DNA of 64,000 nucleotides from contig NZ_JACHKZ010000015.1 in NCBI RefSeq assembly GCF_014207855.1, forward strand, positions 1-64,000, in the 5' to 3' direction. Positions 1 through 7,136 of this stretch are shown one piece after another. A program made the position numbers and the translations under genes. The notes beneath the pieces are model-generated. The model was not told the DNA's origin, searched no databases, and saw only the letters and a list, made by a program, of their open reading frames with translations. Every line of letters begins with the position of its first letter. Position 1 is the stretch's first letter. Source of the stretch: Comamonas odontotermitis (lineage in GTDB: Bacteria > Pseudomonadota > Gammaproteobacteria > Burkholderiales > Burkholderiaceae_C).

Positions 1-1
1 C

Positions 2-97
2 AATGACTTCCACGAGTTCCACGGCGTCAAGCTCGTAGTCGGAGAGAGCAATGCGCTAGTTGCCAAGGATGGGACGCGGGTTCTTTTGGTCAGCTAA
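2..97 (+). CDS. possible 3' end of a plus-strand gene (partial)
   Basis: An open frame enters from the left edge and stops at a TAA at 95-97, giving 31 C-terminal residues that end in a regular beta-like pattern (VKLVV then TRVLLVS). It would converge on the minus-strand gene that ends at 90. The opposite strand is also open here (RIALSDYELDAVELVEV) but has no start codon, so the coding strand is uncertain. No function can be assigned. Confidence 0.25.
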   Translation, partial: NDFHEFHGVKLVVGESNALVAKDGTRVLLVS

Positions 98-428
98 CAA
101 GCTTTCCTGCCCTGGCCATGTCGCGCATCCGAAGACGAGTCTTCATGGCGTCTTCCATTTGCTGCGGGGTGCTGCTCTGGATCACGTCGACATAGAGGTC
201 GACCGCGTATTTCAGACGCTCTGTTTCTGCGGAAATGACTTCAAGCTTGCCGAAGCGTTCATGTCGTGTTTTGACTGACTGCAAGGCTCTTTGTCCATTC
301 TGCAATGCTTCAAGCAGAGGATTTTTGGCGGCATCTGGGCCACCAATATCGATAGCGCGAATAGAGGCCACTCCAAGCGCCTCGGAAACGATCAGCGGAT
401 CGTCGATCTCCGTTGAGACGCCATCCAT
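90..428 (-). CDS. hypothetical prophage protein, 112 aa
   Basis: This is the last gene visible in the compact minus-strand left operon of the prophage. It starts 6 nt after the stop of the gene at 435-662. The product is acidic to neutral and mostly helical, with no motif I recognise. There is no strong Shine-Dalgarno sequence, so translation may be coupled to the gene before it. Its place in the left arm suggests an accessory early function, which is inference only. Confidence 0.6.
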   Translation of the reverse strand: MDGVSTEIDDPLIVSEALGVASIRAIDIGGPDAAKNPLLEALQNGQRALQSVKTRHERFGKLEVISAETERLKYAVDLYVDVIQSSTPQQMEDAMKTRLRMRDMARAGKLVS

Positions 429-434
429 CAGACG

Positions 435-662
435 TTACAATGCTGCGCGAACATTGATGATTGAGCGGGAAAGTGCATTTTCTGCACTCTGGTGGATGTT
501 GGTGGTATCGCCGATGATTGGGCCAGCGCCGTATCCTCTGCACATTGCGAGCTGAGCAAATAGGGCGCAGGAGCCCGCGACTTTCTTCAATGCGAGGTCC
601 TGCGTTCCTTTGCGGCCTTTCCTTTCTGCTCGGCGCTGTGCGCGATTCATGACGATATTCAT
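435..662 (-). CDS. small basic hypothetical prophage protein, 75 aa
   Basis: The start at 662 was chosen because GGAG lies 6-7 nt upstream; an in-frame codon four residues earlier has no such support. The N-terminus is very basic (NRAQRRAERKGRKG), which could bind nucleic acid, and the rest is hydrophobic to mixed. The gene begins 2 nt after the stop of the kinase-like gene, so the two are almost certainly co-transcribed. I recognise no family. Confidence 0.65.
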   Translation of the reverse strand: MNIVMNRAQRRAERKGRKGTQDLALKKVAGSCALFAQLAMCRGYGAGPIIGDTTNIHQSAENALSRSIINVRAAL

Positions 663-664
663 TG

Positions 665-1303
665 CTATCTCCAATACAGAGGTGCATGTGACCAGTGCTG
701 CAACACGGCGCGTTCAAGTTCTTCCAGGGTGCCACTGTTGATCACGGTCTGATCGGGGGCGAATTCCTTGCCGCTCACGGTGCTCACATGGTTGGATGCG
801 ATGGCATGGCCTGGGCGGTGGATGCGCCAAATTTGACCTCCCATCTCGCGGATCAGATCAGCCTCGTTCCCGAAGCGCACATCAGTGATCACGATGGCTG
901 GTGCGGGCAGTGGAATGCCATCAGCCCAGGCGATACGCTCACGCATGGCCTTGATCCAGTACTCTGGATCTTGTGCGCGGCGGTACTCAGTGCCCCACCA
1001 GCGCATGATTTGGCGTGGGCTCTGTGGCTCGTTCGGGTCGGTCTCAGGATGAGAGGCCAGTACCGCACTGACAAAGCTGAGATCCGTGCTACGCCAAAGA
1101 GCAAGCAATTCGCTCGGCAGCTCTTTGGTGGCTCTGCATGTCAACTCGTGCATGTCAACAGTAAAGCTGCGTGAGACTTCCTGGCGCAATGAGTCGGCAA
1201 ACGCCACTGGAAATGCAATGCGATGCCGGAGCAGAATCTCAGCGGCGCTATCCTTGCCTGCGCCTTCCAGGCCCGTCAGGCCGATGATGCGGAGTTGGGT
1301 CAT
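665..1303 (-). CDS. deoxynucleoside monophosphate kinase-like P-loop protein
   Basis: The 212-aa protein opens with a Walker A loop (GLEGAGKDSAA, residues 9-19) and has the layout of phage deoxynucleotide monophosphate kinases, including an ITDVRF strand near residue 138 and basic residues in WRIHRPGH near 160. Such enzymes phosphorylate dNMPs to supply phage replication; the exact substrate cannot be read from sequence. Its start overlaps the previous stop by 4 nt (ATGA at 1300-1303), so translation is coupled. I am fairly sure of the P-loop kinase fold and less sure of the substrate. Confidence 0.75.
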   Translation of the reverse strand: MTQLRIIGLTGLEGAGKDSAAEILLRHRIAFPVAFADSLRQEVSRSFTVDMHELTCRATKELPSELLALWRSTDLSFVSAVLASHPETDPNEPQSPRQIMRWWGTEYRRAQDPEYWIKAMRERIAWADGIPLPAPAIVITDVRFGNEADLIREMGGQIWRIHRPGHAIASNHVSTVSGKEFAPDQTVINSGTLEELERAVLQHWSHAPLYWR

Positions 1304-1608
1304 TCTGAGTTGGCCGCGTTTGGCGGCATTGCGAGGTGGTGATGGGCATCTACCAGGGCGCGCGCCAGAGGTAGTAGCAATTCGATTGGCAGGTGAAATG
1401 TCACTTCTGCGCGATTGATTGCTTCTAGTACCATATAGACGTGGCTAGAGTAGGCATTGGTGCTGCCTATGTAGAAGCCAAACTGGCTATCGCTACTGGG
1501 TTGCCAGCCTTGGGAGTAGGTAAAGCATCCTGCCCCTTTCTCGATTGGCTGGCGGGGTAAATGTGCGAACAGCTTGGTGGATGCCTCAGTGAGGTGGGGT
1601 GTGCTCAT
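1300..1608 (-). CDS. hypothetical prophage protein, 102 aa
   Basis: This gene lies between the 85-aa gene at 1617-1874 and the kinase-like gene and overlaps the latter by 4 nt. The product looks like a compact alpha/beta protein with a C-terminal helical, leucine-rich half (LPIELLLPLARALVDAHHHL). No conserved motif is recognised. Compact spacing and operon position support it as real. Confidence 0.65.
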   Translation of the reverse strand: MSTPHLTEASTKLFAHLPRQPIEKGAGCFTYSQGWQPSSDSQFGFYIGSTNAYSSHVYMVLEAINRAEVTFHLPIELLLPLARALVDAHHHLAMPPNAANSE

Positions 1609-1616
1609 GCTGCCAC

Positions 1617-1874
1617 CTAGTCAACACGGTACACATCGTGCACGCGGTCGCGCAACACATGAATGGCGGTTTTGCGGGCAGCATCTGCGCTGACAGACTT
1701 GATTCTGGTGCGAGGCAGGCGCTTGGCCTCGGCCAGCATGTCTACATCTTCGGGCCGCACGTTGACGGGAACGGTGATGACTTCGTAGGTGTGCAACTGG
1801 ATGTTGGCCAACTGCTTTTGTTGTGGTAGCACTGGCGATTGGTGGATAGTGCGGCGGCGGATACTGTGGTCCAT
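1617..1874 (-). CDS. hypothetical prophage protein, 85 aa
   Basis: The start at 1874 has GGAG 7 nt upstream. A longer reading of the frame would add 12 residues running back into the leader hairpin and is less likely. The C-terminal half (TYEVITVPVNVRPEDVDMLAEA and following, residues about 28-60) looks like a strand-helix unit of small DNA-associated phage proteins, but no family is certain. It follows the hairpin at 1894-1927, so its expression may be tuned separately from the DUF2303 gene. Confidence 0.65.
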   Translation of the reverse strand: MDHSIRRRTIHQSPVLPQQKQLANIQLHTYEVITVPVNVRPEDVDMLAEAKRLPRTRIKSVSADAARKTAIHVLRDRVHDVYRVD

Positions 1875-1893
1875 AATGTTGCTCCAGTAGAAA

Positions 1894-1927
1894 AGCCACC
1901 GAGCGCTCAATCTATGCGCTGGTGGCT
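1894..1927 (-). terminator. hairpin with T-run in the leader of the 1617-1874 gene
   Basis: Read on the minus strand, a 7-bp outer stem (AGCCACC/GGTGGCT) and a 5-bp inner stem (GCGCT/AGCGC) are followed at once by TTTT, and the Shine-Dalgarno sequence of the next gene lies within about 15 nt. It looks like an intrinsic terminator or attenuator inside the left operon. Confidence 0.6.
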
Positions 1928-1949
1928 GTCTGATTGATGGTGGGTTGAT

Positions 1950-2834
1950 TTATCGCTTGCAGTAGCTGCCCATCAGCACCGGGATAGCCTCGGGGATCTG
2001 CTGGCGGATCAGTCCACTCATTTCCTCGGCCGCCTCTTCGCGGTGGGTTTCCAGTGCGATGATGTTGAGCTGAAACAGCGGCTTTGCCTCGCTGGTAATG
2101 ACGCTGATGCGTGTGATGTACGTCCGCTCGGTCAACTCAGGAGCTGGGCGGCAACTGAAGAGGAGTGCCGTAGGGATGGCTTCATCGCTCTTGGCTTTGA
2201 CGCTTTCAAAGGCGCTGCGGCTAGAACTGAGCGATTCTTCCTTGTGCTGTGCGCTGGCGGCGCTTTCGATAGTGATGTTGCGCACCGCTGCCAGTGCCTT
2301 ATGCAAAGGCATTTCGTCAGCCTTGCTGCCCATGGAAATCTGGGGTGCCCAGTTTTCGATCCATTCTGCAAAGTCGCGCTGGCTCAATTTGCGGGTAGTG
2401 GCATGCAGCAGTGCATCGTAGGCCGCAGTTGTGCGCAGGGTGAGGCTGCAGAGGTTGTCGCAGTGGCCGGGGTTGCTCGCATCGCCAAAATCAAGCACAG
2501 CCGTGGCGCGCAGGTGGTCAGCATCCACAAACACGGTGGTGCCTTCGCCCTGGTGCTTTTCGGTATAGGCCGCAAAGGAGCGAATCACCTGAGTGCTCAT
2601 GGTGCCCTTGGGGCGACGGCGGAATGGGGCATATGCCTCAAGGCCTTCGACCTTAAAGTCATCCTGTACTGCCACGACCTTGGCTGAGCTGTTGGTGGCC
2701 TTCGCCAGAGCGGCGTTAGCCTGCTCGATATTAGTGTTCTGGCTCAGGATCTGGCCACATGCTCCAGAGGGCATACCGAACTGCTCCAGTGTGGCATTTG
2801 CGAACTCTTGATTCACGGTGTTCTCGGGTGTCAT
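1950..2834 (-). CDS. DUF2303 (YfdQ) family prophage protein
   Basis: The 294-aa product matches in length and pattern the DUF2303/YfdQ proteins of lambdoid prophage left arms: FVDADHLRATAVLDFGD in the middle, then TLRTTAAYDALL and FAEWIENWAPQI. The biochemical role of the family is not established, but it is repeatedly found beside recombination or early accessory genes. The start at 2834 has GGA 9-10 nt upstream. It is the largest gene of the visible left arm and follows the 115-aa gene with a hairpin between them. Confidence 0.85.
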   Translation of the reverse strand: MTPENTVNQEFANATLEQFGMPSGACGQILSQNTNIEQANAALAKATNSSAKVVAVQDDFKVEGLEAYAPFRRRPKGTMSTQVIRSFAAYTEKHQGEGTTVFVDADHLRATAVLDFGDASNPGHCDNLCSLTLRTTAAYDALLHATTRKLSQRDFAEWIENWAPQISMGSKADEMPLHKALAAVRNITIESAASAQHKEESLSSSRSAFESVKAKSDEAIPTALLFSCRPAPELTERTYITRISVITSEAKPLFQLNIIALETHREEAAEEMSGLIRQQIPEAIPVLMGSYCKR

Positions 2835-2853
2835 ATTTGCTTCCGATAAAAAA

Positions 2854-2881
2854 TGCCCCCCGGCGGTGTGCCTGGCGGGCA
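2854..2881 (-). terminator. hairpin with T6 run in the leader of the DUF2303 gene
   Basis: On the minus strand a GC-rich stem (TGCCC/GGGCA with inner GC pairs) is followed by TTTTTT and then GGA and the ATG at 2834. It has the form of an intrinsic terminator placed just ahead of a gene. Confidence 0.6.
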
Positions 2882-2918
2882 GAAAGTTGGAGTGATCGCG
2901 ACGGATGTGGCGTGGGGC

Positions 2919-3266
2919 TTAGGCCGTTGCCTTGTCGAACATCTTGAGTTGGTTTTCGGGCATCAAGGTCAGCTTGCCGAATTTGCCGACATGCAGCACT
3001 GTGGTGCGTGTGGCTTCTTCGCCTGCCTTGCCGTCAGCGGTAGGGCGGGCGAATTTGAGCGTGTGCTTCAGGTTGATCTGGCTCGTGCCTGGGATATGCT
3101 CGATGTGGAATTTGATGTTCACCTCGCCCACGCGCTTGTTGTCCACCACGCCTGCGGCCACTTGGCTCAAGGCGATGGAGAGCATGCGGTCAAACTGTCC
3201 GCCGTCCAGATCGGTAATGAATTCGCCCACGTCGGTGGCGGCTGCGGTGCTGTCTACTGCTGTCAT
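2919..3266 (-). CDS. hypothetical prophage protein, 115 aa
   Basis: The start at 3266 has a clear AAGGAG 7 nt upstream. The product has a beta-rich core (NIKFHIEHIPGTSQINLKHTL) and ends KMFDKATA. I have an impression of such proteins accompanying DUF2303 genes in other prophages, which I cannot check here. No enzymatic motif is seen, so a structural or binding role is possible but unproven. Confidence 0.75.
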   Translation of the reverse strand: MTAVDSTAAATDVGEFITDLDGGQFDRMLSIALSQVAAGVVDNKRVGEVNIKFHIEHIPGTSQINLKHTLKFARPTADGKAGEEATRTTVLHVGKFGKLTLMPENQLKMFDKATA

Positions 3267-3336
3267 GGTGCACTCCTTCTTGGTTAGTGCGGGTTGGGAA
3301 ATCGGGTGCGCCAGCTAGCGATGCCTTCGCTGACTG

Positions 3337-3726
3337 CTAAGGTTTTGGCAATGGCTCGCCTGCTTTGATGGCGGCCTGTGTTGCTTGATCTGCTGCGCTG
3401 CTAGGGAAAGGCATCACCTGGCCGTCTGGGTAGTAGAGCCAGTCGCCTGAACGGCTGGGGAGGGTATATGCAGCGAAGCGCGCCGCTGGTATGCCTGGGT
3501 TCTGCAGCAGCTCAGTTCCGGCGTAGGAGTTCTGCTCGTCAACGGGAAACGCAATTACATTGCTCTCGCGTGGCTGGTTGCGCGCTGCTCTTTCGGCTGG
3601 GGTGAGTATTGGCATCTTCCCGCGCGCCGTCGGCACGGTATGGGCGTTGGCCTTGCTGGTCTGAGAAAATGGTCGCGGCCCGCTACTGGCGCGCCGTCGG
3701 TGTTGGTGCTGTGGTGTGTCGATCAT
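3337..3726 (-). CDS. hypothetical prophage protein, 129 aa
   Basis: The ATG at 3724-3726 overlaps the TGA of the 49-aa gene upstream by 4 nt, which favours this start over the internal Met near residue 38 (MPILTPAERAARNQ). The first 40 residues are basic and low in complexity; the remainder includes SGDWLYYPDGQVMPFPSS. No family is recognised. Confidence 0.55.
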   Translation of the reverse strand: MIDTPQHQHRRRASSGPRPFSQTSKANAHTVPTARGKMPILTPAERAARNQPRESNVIAFPVDEQNSYAGTELLQNPGIPAARFAAYTLPSRSGDWLYYPDGQVMPFPSSAADQATQAAIKAGEPLPKP

Positions 3727-3872
3727 GGGGCATGCTGCAGATTCAGGCGTTTGACAGAGACCTTGCCGGTGGCGCCTGTGAAATGCGTCAAGGCCTCTAC
3801 GATTGCGAGGGAGCCGGTGGGGGCTTTGCTGGTGAACTCCAGCTCACCCACGCGTACAAGAAAACGGGGCAT
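3723..3872 (-). CDS. small prophage protein, 49 aa
   Basis: A short gene starts at 3872 with GGAG 7 nt upstream and ends at a TGA that overlaps the next start. Its product begins MPRFLVRVGELEFTS and looks like a small beta/alpha fold. Codon use and translational coupling on its downstream side support it as real. The role is unknown. Confidence 0.65.
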   Translation of the reverse strand: MPRFLVRVGELEFTSKAPTGSLAIVEALTHFTGATGKVSVKRLNLQHAP

Positions 3873-3892
3873 GGCGATGCTCCAATGAAAGC

Positions 3893-3920
3893 GGCCCGCG
3901 CATCAGGTGATGGGCGGGCC
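3893..3920 (-). terminator. hairpin in the leader of the 49-aa gene
   Basis: A 13-bp near-perfect stem (GGCCCGCGCATCA against TGATGGGCGGGCC, one mismatch) lies 21 nt before the start at 3872; on the minus strand it is followed by CTTTCATT. The stretch 3921-4020 around it shows no other gene. Confidence 0.55.
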
Positions 3921-4020
3921 AGTGGGTTGTAAAAGTGCCGCTTCGCAAGCGTGTGGGCGCTGGAGTGTGCTGGCGGCAAACGCGCTGGCTGCAATGCAGT
4001 TACAGCGCGGAGGGAGTGTT

Positions 4021-4227
4021 CTAGCGGGCCTGGGCTTGCTTGGCAGCCGGTTTCACAGTTGGCTTGGGGCCGTATGCCACCAGCTTGAAATGTGGGCGCT
4101 GCAGGTCTTCGCGTTCCTGGGCGAAGCGCCTGCGGATGTCGGTATCAAACCAGCGCTGGTAGCGAAAGTTGTCATCGCTCAGCCCCTTTGTGGGGTGACA
4201 GCACTTGGGGTGTTTGCTGGGGATCAT
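4021..4227 (-). CDS. hypothetical prophage protein, 68 aa
   Basis: The start at 4227 has GGAG 8 nt upstream; a longer reading would run into the hairpin at 4251-4270. The protein is basic, with PSKHPKCCHPTKGLSDDNF at the N-terminus, an aromatic and arginine-rich middle (YQRWFDTDIRRRFAQ) and a Lys/Ala-rich tail. No family is recognised. The two adjacent cysteines might bind metal, but no full site is visible. Confidence 0.6.
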   Translation of the reverse strand: MIPSKHPKCCHPTKGLSDDNFRYQRWFDTDIRRRFAQEREDLQRPHFKLVAYGPKPTVKPAAKQAQAR

Positions 4228-4250
4228 TTGCGGGGCTCCAGAAACGAGAA

Positions 4251-4270
4251 AGCCCACCGGGTGGTGGGCT
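4251..4270 (-). terminator. hairpin in the leader of the 4021-4227 gene
   Basis: A perfect 8-bp stem (AGCCCACC/GGTGGGCT) with a 4-nt loop lies 24 nt before the ATG at 4227; on the minus strand it is followed by a T-rich stretch (TTCTCGTTTCT). It belongs to the same series as those at 1894, 2854, 3893 and 6537. Confidence 0.6.
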
Positions 4271-4287
4271 TGGTTAGAGTAGAAGGG

Positions 4288-4734
4288 TTAGTGTTTGCGA
4301 TTTTTTCCTAGGCCATATGCTCCGCCGCTCACGACCAAGTTTCTGTCAAAAACATCATCACCTCGTGGTTGGCGGGGTAGCTTTGGCGTATTGACTTTAG
4401 CTTTTGCTGGTTTGAGGTGCTGCATTGGGTCCGCCATGTTGAAGATATCTTGCATATCGGGGCTGGGAATGCCGGCGTGTTGCTCTTTGAAGTGCTTAAG
4501 GACATCACTGAGGGCAATATGTTTCTTACATCCACTGCAAAGTATCTGTGTGCGCAAATACGTCTCACGGGCCTTTTCCAGAATCAATTTGTTCTTGGCC
4601 TCAATAGGTCCTATACGCTCAGATTCCTTGGAGGGTGTGTGAGCCTTTAGTTTGTGGGCCTTGAGATCCTTTACCACCTGGGCACAAACATAACAGTATT
4701 GGGCTGCTTTATTTGGCTCTGAGATCTCGCTCAT
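4288..4734 (-). CDS. prophage protein with two zinc-finger-like motifs
   Basis: The start at 4734 overlaps the preceding stop by 4 nt (ATGA), giving 148 aa. Two Cys/His clusters are visible: YCYVCAQVVKDLKAH followed by a second His near residues 13-32, and LCSGCKKHIALSDVLKH with EQH near residues 64-86. Each fits a CX2C-Xn-HX3-5H finger. Such proteins usually bind DNA, RNA or a partner protein. The tail is rich in Lys and Pro. Function is unknown, and zinc binding is inferred from spacing only. Confidence 0.65.
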   Translation of the reverse strand: MSEISEPNKAAQYCYVCAQVVKDLKAHKLKAHTPSKESERIGPIEAKNKLILEKARETYLRTQILCSGCKKHIALSDVLKHFKEQHAGIPSPDMQDIFNMADPMQHLKPAKAKVNTPKLPRQPRGDDVFDRNLVVSGGAYGLGKNRKH

Positions 4735-5153
4735 CTGCAGGTCTCCATCATCCGCACATTGTCCTGCTGCCTGGCGCGCTCGTATGGGGTCAGGCCAATG
4801 CTGCTTGCTGAGACTGCCGCGTTGTGCACTTCGTGGCTCAGCGGGCAGGGGCCGTTTTTGCTGCTGTAAGGATTTACTGCTGGGGAGCGGTAGCGCCATG
4901 CCTCTTGGCCGTAGCTTGGTTGGCGATATGAGCGTGCTGGCCGGTGGTAGCCGTAGTGCCCGTTGTGCGGTCGTGGCCCGTACCCATAGCCAGATGCAGG
5001 GCGGGTGTCTACCGAGCGCGCTGCGCTGCCAGATCCGCAGGGGCCATCTTGATAAGTGACACGGCCCCCGCTATCGCACCGACTGACTGCAAAGGCACTG
5101 CCAGCGCAAACCAATGATACGCAAGCAGCTATCAATCTTGAAATCTGATGCAT
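4731..5153 (-). CDS. exported prophage protein with DUF4124-like N-terminus
   Basis: The 140-aa product has a signal peptide (MHQISRLIAACVSLVCAGSAFA) and then SRCDSGGRVTYQDGPCGSG, which resembles the DUF4124 signature of periplasmic beta-proteobacterial proteins. The middle is rich in Tyr, Gly, Pro, Arg and His, and the C-terminus has PCPLSHEVHNAAVSASSIGL. It probably acts in the periplasm or envelope. It starts 8 nt after the other exported protein gene and overlaps the zinc-finger gene. A role in altering the lysogen surface is possible but inferred. Confidence 0.7.
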   Translation of the reverse strand: MHQISRLIAACVSLVCAGSAFAVSRCDSGGRVTYQDGPCGSGSAARSVDTRPASGYGYGPRPHNGHYGYHRPARSYRQPSYGQEAWRYRSPAVNPYSSKNGPCPLSHEVHNAAVSASSIGLTPYERARQQDNVRMMETCR

Positions 5154-5161
5154 GTTGGTCC

Positions 5162-5716
5162 TTATTGCCTAATAGGGCATGACGCTAAAGCGATATCGAT
5201 TGAATGCTTGGACTGGATTTTTACAGTCCACAATGGGTCAAAAGCATTGCCTGTGTCATTTCTGGCAATGGTTGCAATTGCATGGCACAGGCCAGGGGCC
5301 TTGTCCGACTCGCCAGGCCACCATACTTTGATGGCCGGCATGATTCGCAAGGTGTCGTTGAACTTTTGCACCATACAACTCAATTTCAGATCGCGTTCGA
5401 TTTTCTGGCAAATGTTGATGGCGGCCAGATTGGTGTCAATTTCCGGTGTTGGTGCTTTTGGTTGCACCACATACGTTTCGCGCTGCTTGGGTGAGGCTGT
5501 TGGTGCCGGTAACTCCGCAGATGGTTTGGGTGCACCGCGCGGGGTTATGTCTTGGCCATCAAGCGTCTCCCATTTTGTAGCGTCAGAAGCGCAACGCTGC
5601 GCATTCTGCAGAGTGATAGTCTTACCATTTGGCATGGTGCACTTCACTTGGGCAGGAGTGCTGCCAGCAAAAAGTATCAATACCCAGGCGGCTAAGCATT
5701 TGACTATGTACCTCAT
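5162..5716 (-). CDS. exported prophage protein, 184 aa
   Basis: A hydrophobic N-terminus (MRYIVKCLAAWVLILFAGSTPAQ) is a likely signal peptide. The mature part begins VKCTMPNGKTITLQNAQRC, again resembling short cysteine-paired envelope proteins, followed by a Pro-rich linker and a C-terminal domain containing ICQKIERDLKLSC and a closing SCPIRQ. Six or more cysteines suggest disulfides in the periplasm. It lies directly upstream of the second exported protein, so the pair may work together. No family is firmly recognised. Confidence 0.7.
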   Translation of the reverse strand: MRYIVKCLAAWVLILFAGSTPAQVKCTMPNGKTITLQNAQRCASDATKWETLDGQDITPRGAPKPSAELPAPTASPKQRETYVVQPKAPTPEIDTNLAAINICQKIERDLKLSCMVQKFNDTLRIMPAIKVWWPGESDKAPGLCHAIATIARNDTGNAFDPLWTVKIQSKHSIDIALASCPIRQ

Positions 5717-5777
5717 CCCAAAACACCCGTAATCAGTTGTATCTACAGGGCATTATGGACGATGGGGCCAAAGATGA

Positions 5778-6038
5778 CTACGCCGTAGGCGAAAGCACGA
5801 TGCGTGCGCGCTCGCGCTCGATGGCTTGCAGTTCGGCCAAGTGTTGATTCAGAAGATTGGTAGTTTCTGGCGGCAACATGCTGCTTCCAATTCCTAGGCT
5901 TGGGCGTAGGCAGTTGACTGTATTCATGATCGCTGTGCGCAACTGGTGGTTGCTGAGCTGGTAGTCGAGGTCTGCCCCATCTTGGCGCGAAGTGGGCAAT
6001 GAAGTGATGTTGCTACTAGGCTTTTGGTTTGTGGGCAT
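5778..6038 (-). CDS. hypothetical prophage protein, 85 aa, related to the C-terminus of its neighbour
   Basis: The ATG at 6038 is 4 nt after the stop of the P-loop gene; no strong Shine-Dalgarno sequence is seen, so coupling is likely. Residues about 27-80 (YQLSNHQLRTAIMNTVNCL then LNQHLAELQAIERERA) align with the C-terminal half of the 6043-6501 product (LTNLQLRAAIRDTQNAL then LEDHLTSLIAIEASRA). The two look like a duplicated helical unit. The role is unknown. Confidence 0.6.
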   Translation of the reverse strand: MPTNQKPSSNITSLPTSRQDGADLDYQLSNHQLRTAIMNTVNCLRPSLGIGSSMLPPETTNLLNQHLAELQAIERERARIVLSPTA

Positions 6039-6042
6039 GGTT

Positions 6043-6501
6043 TTAATCGGGCTGAATGCTAATTGGCTTCTGGTCAGCGTTGGCGCGGCTGGCTTCAATG
6101 GCGATCAAACTGGTCAAATGATCTTCAAGCTGGCACTTAGTTTTCTCCGCTAATCCTGACGTGCCGAGGTGGCTCAATCTGAGTGCGTTCTGTGTGTCGC
6201 GGATAGCAGCCCGAAGTTGAAGGTTGGTCAGCCCAGTCGTGGCTGGCTTAACGTTCATTGAAGACATTGCGCTTTTTCCCCAACCTTCAACAATAATCGT
6301 CAGATCCATGCTACGTATCGACAAGTTAAAGGCTGCCAAGCTGGGCACAAGGTGTGTCAAGGCCAGAGTCCCTGTGTCGGGGATGCGCTGGCCGACCCAA
6401 TTGTCGATAACCTGTTCGAGGCCAAAGCGTTCTAGCAACGCTTGCTGGTTTGCAGTTTTGCCGCTGCCTTGTGGGGCGCAGTAGATGACGGAAGGCTTCA
6501 T
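6043..6501 (-). CDS. small P-loop NTPase-like prophage protein
   Basis: The start at 6501 has GGAG 6 nt upstream, giving 152 aa that begin MKPSVIYCAPQGSGKTANQ, a Walker A motif at residues 9-16. A LTIIVEGW strand near residue 66 may serve as the second strand of a nucleotide-binding fold. The domain is much shorter than typical AAA or kinase proteins. The C-terminal 55 residues repeat the sequence of the downstream 85-aa gene. It is the first gene of the left operon after the terminator at 6537-6564. Confidence 0.65.
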   Translation of the reverse strand: MKPSVIYCAPQGSGKTANQQALLERFGLEQVIDNWVGQRIPDTGTLALTHLVPSLAAFNLSIRSMDLTIIVEGWGKSAMSSMNVKPATTGLTNLQLRAAIRDTQNALRLSHLGTSGLAEKTKCQLEDHLTSLIAIEASRANADQKPISIQPD

Positions 6502-6536
6502 ATTGATCTCCAAAAGAGTATTTGTTGAGTCTTAAA

Positions 6537-6564
6537 CTAAAAAAAGCTACCGTTAAGTAGCTTT
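6537..6564 (-). terminator. intrinsic terminator ahead of the left-operon P-loop gene
   Basis: On the minus strand a 6- to 8-bp stem (AGCTAC/GTAGCT) with a 6-nt loop is followed by seven T residues, then by the leader and ATG at 6501. This is the strongest of the left-arm hairpins. It would stop transcription from the leftward promoter unless antitermination occurs. Confidence 0.7.
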
Positions 6565-7130
6565 CCTTGGATGCCGCGAACTAGGGTCTTCATGCGACAT
6601 GTGGCGCGCCACTGCAGGCCATCTGGTGAGCACCTTGCGACGAAGGGGCTGTTTTTCATCAAGTGATGGGTGAAATGCCGCGAGGTGCTCACCAGATGGC
6701 TGCACCTTACGGGTGCAAGTCGGCCATTGGTCGGCGATTTTGTTTGTCCGTGTCTTTGCGGACTGTCAGCGCATAGAGCGCAGGGCGTTTCTTTTCTTGG
6801 CACCCCGTTTGCCTCACCCCCGTATTCAGCCCCAGGGTCTGGACTTTGCGTGACCTTTGATGTTCCTGTTGCTGATCCCATCCGGGGGCAGAGCAGTACT
6901 GACTACAGCGCACGACGATCTTTTCTATCCCGCTACCGCCTGCGGTGCCCTGTGTTTACCCAGCCGTGCTGGCTGCATGAGCTTGAGGTGCTGGCTCGAT
7001 GACTTCACACCCATCGCGTTCTGCAACTCCCACTGCGCTCCACTGGAGCTAGACCTTCCTCTTGCATCGAGTCGGTTCAGGGGCCGGATCGCTACCCCTT
7101 CGGTCGTTTCGCGTTGTTTGCTGCGATGGG
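6565..7130 (-). other. leader region of the left operon without a confident gene
   Basis: About 570 bp lie between the leftward operators and the first left-arm terminator. Both strands have open frames up to 114 codons, but none has a good Shine-Dalgarno sequence or a plausible protein. A 77-codon minus frame at 6925-7158 starting MISNTLLNLSHRSKQ runs into the operator and is the best candidate, at low confidence. A large inverted repeat is present at 6618-6700. The region may be a structured RNA leader or antitermination site. Confidence 0.45.
6618..6700. repeat. 22-bp inverted repeat in the left leader
   Basis: The arm at 6618-6639 (GCCATCTGGTGAGCACCTTG plus CG) matches the reverse complement of 6679-6700 at 21 of 22 positions, with a 39-nt loop. 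In RNA this would be a very stable stem. It could also be a paired protein-binding site. No tested function is known to me. Confidence 0.8.
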
Positions 7131-7136
7131 ATAAAT

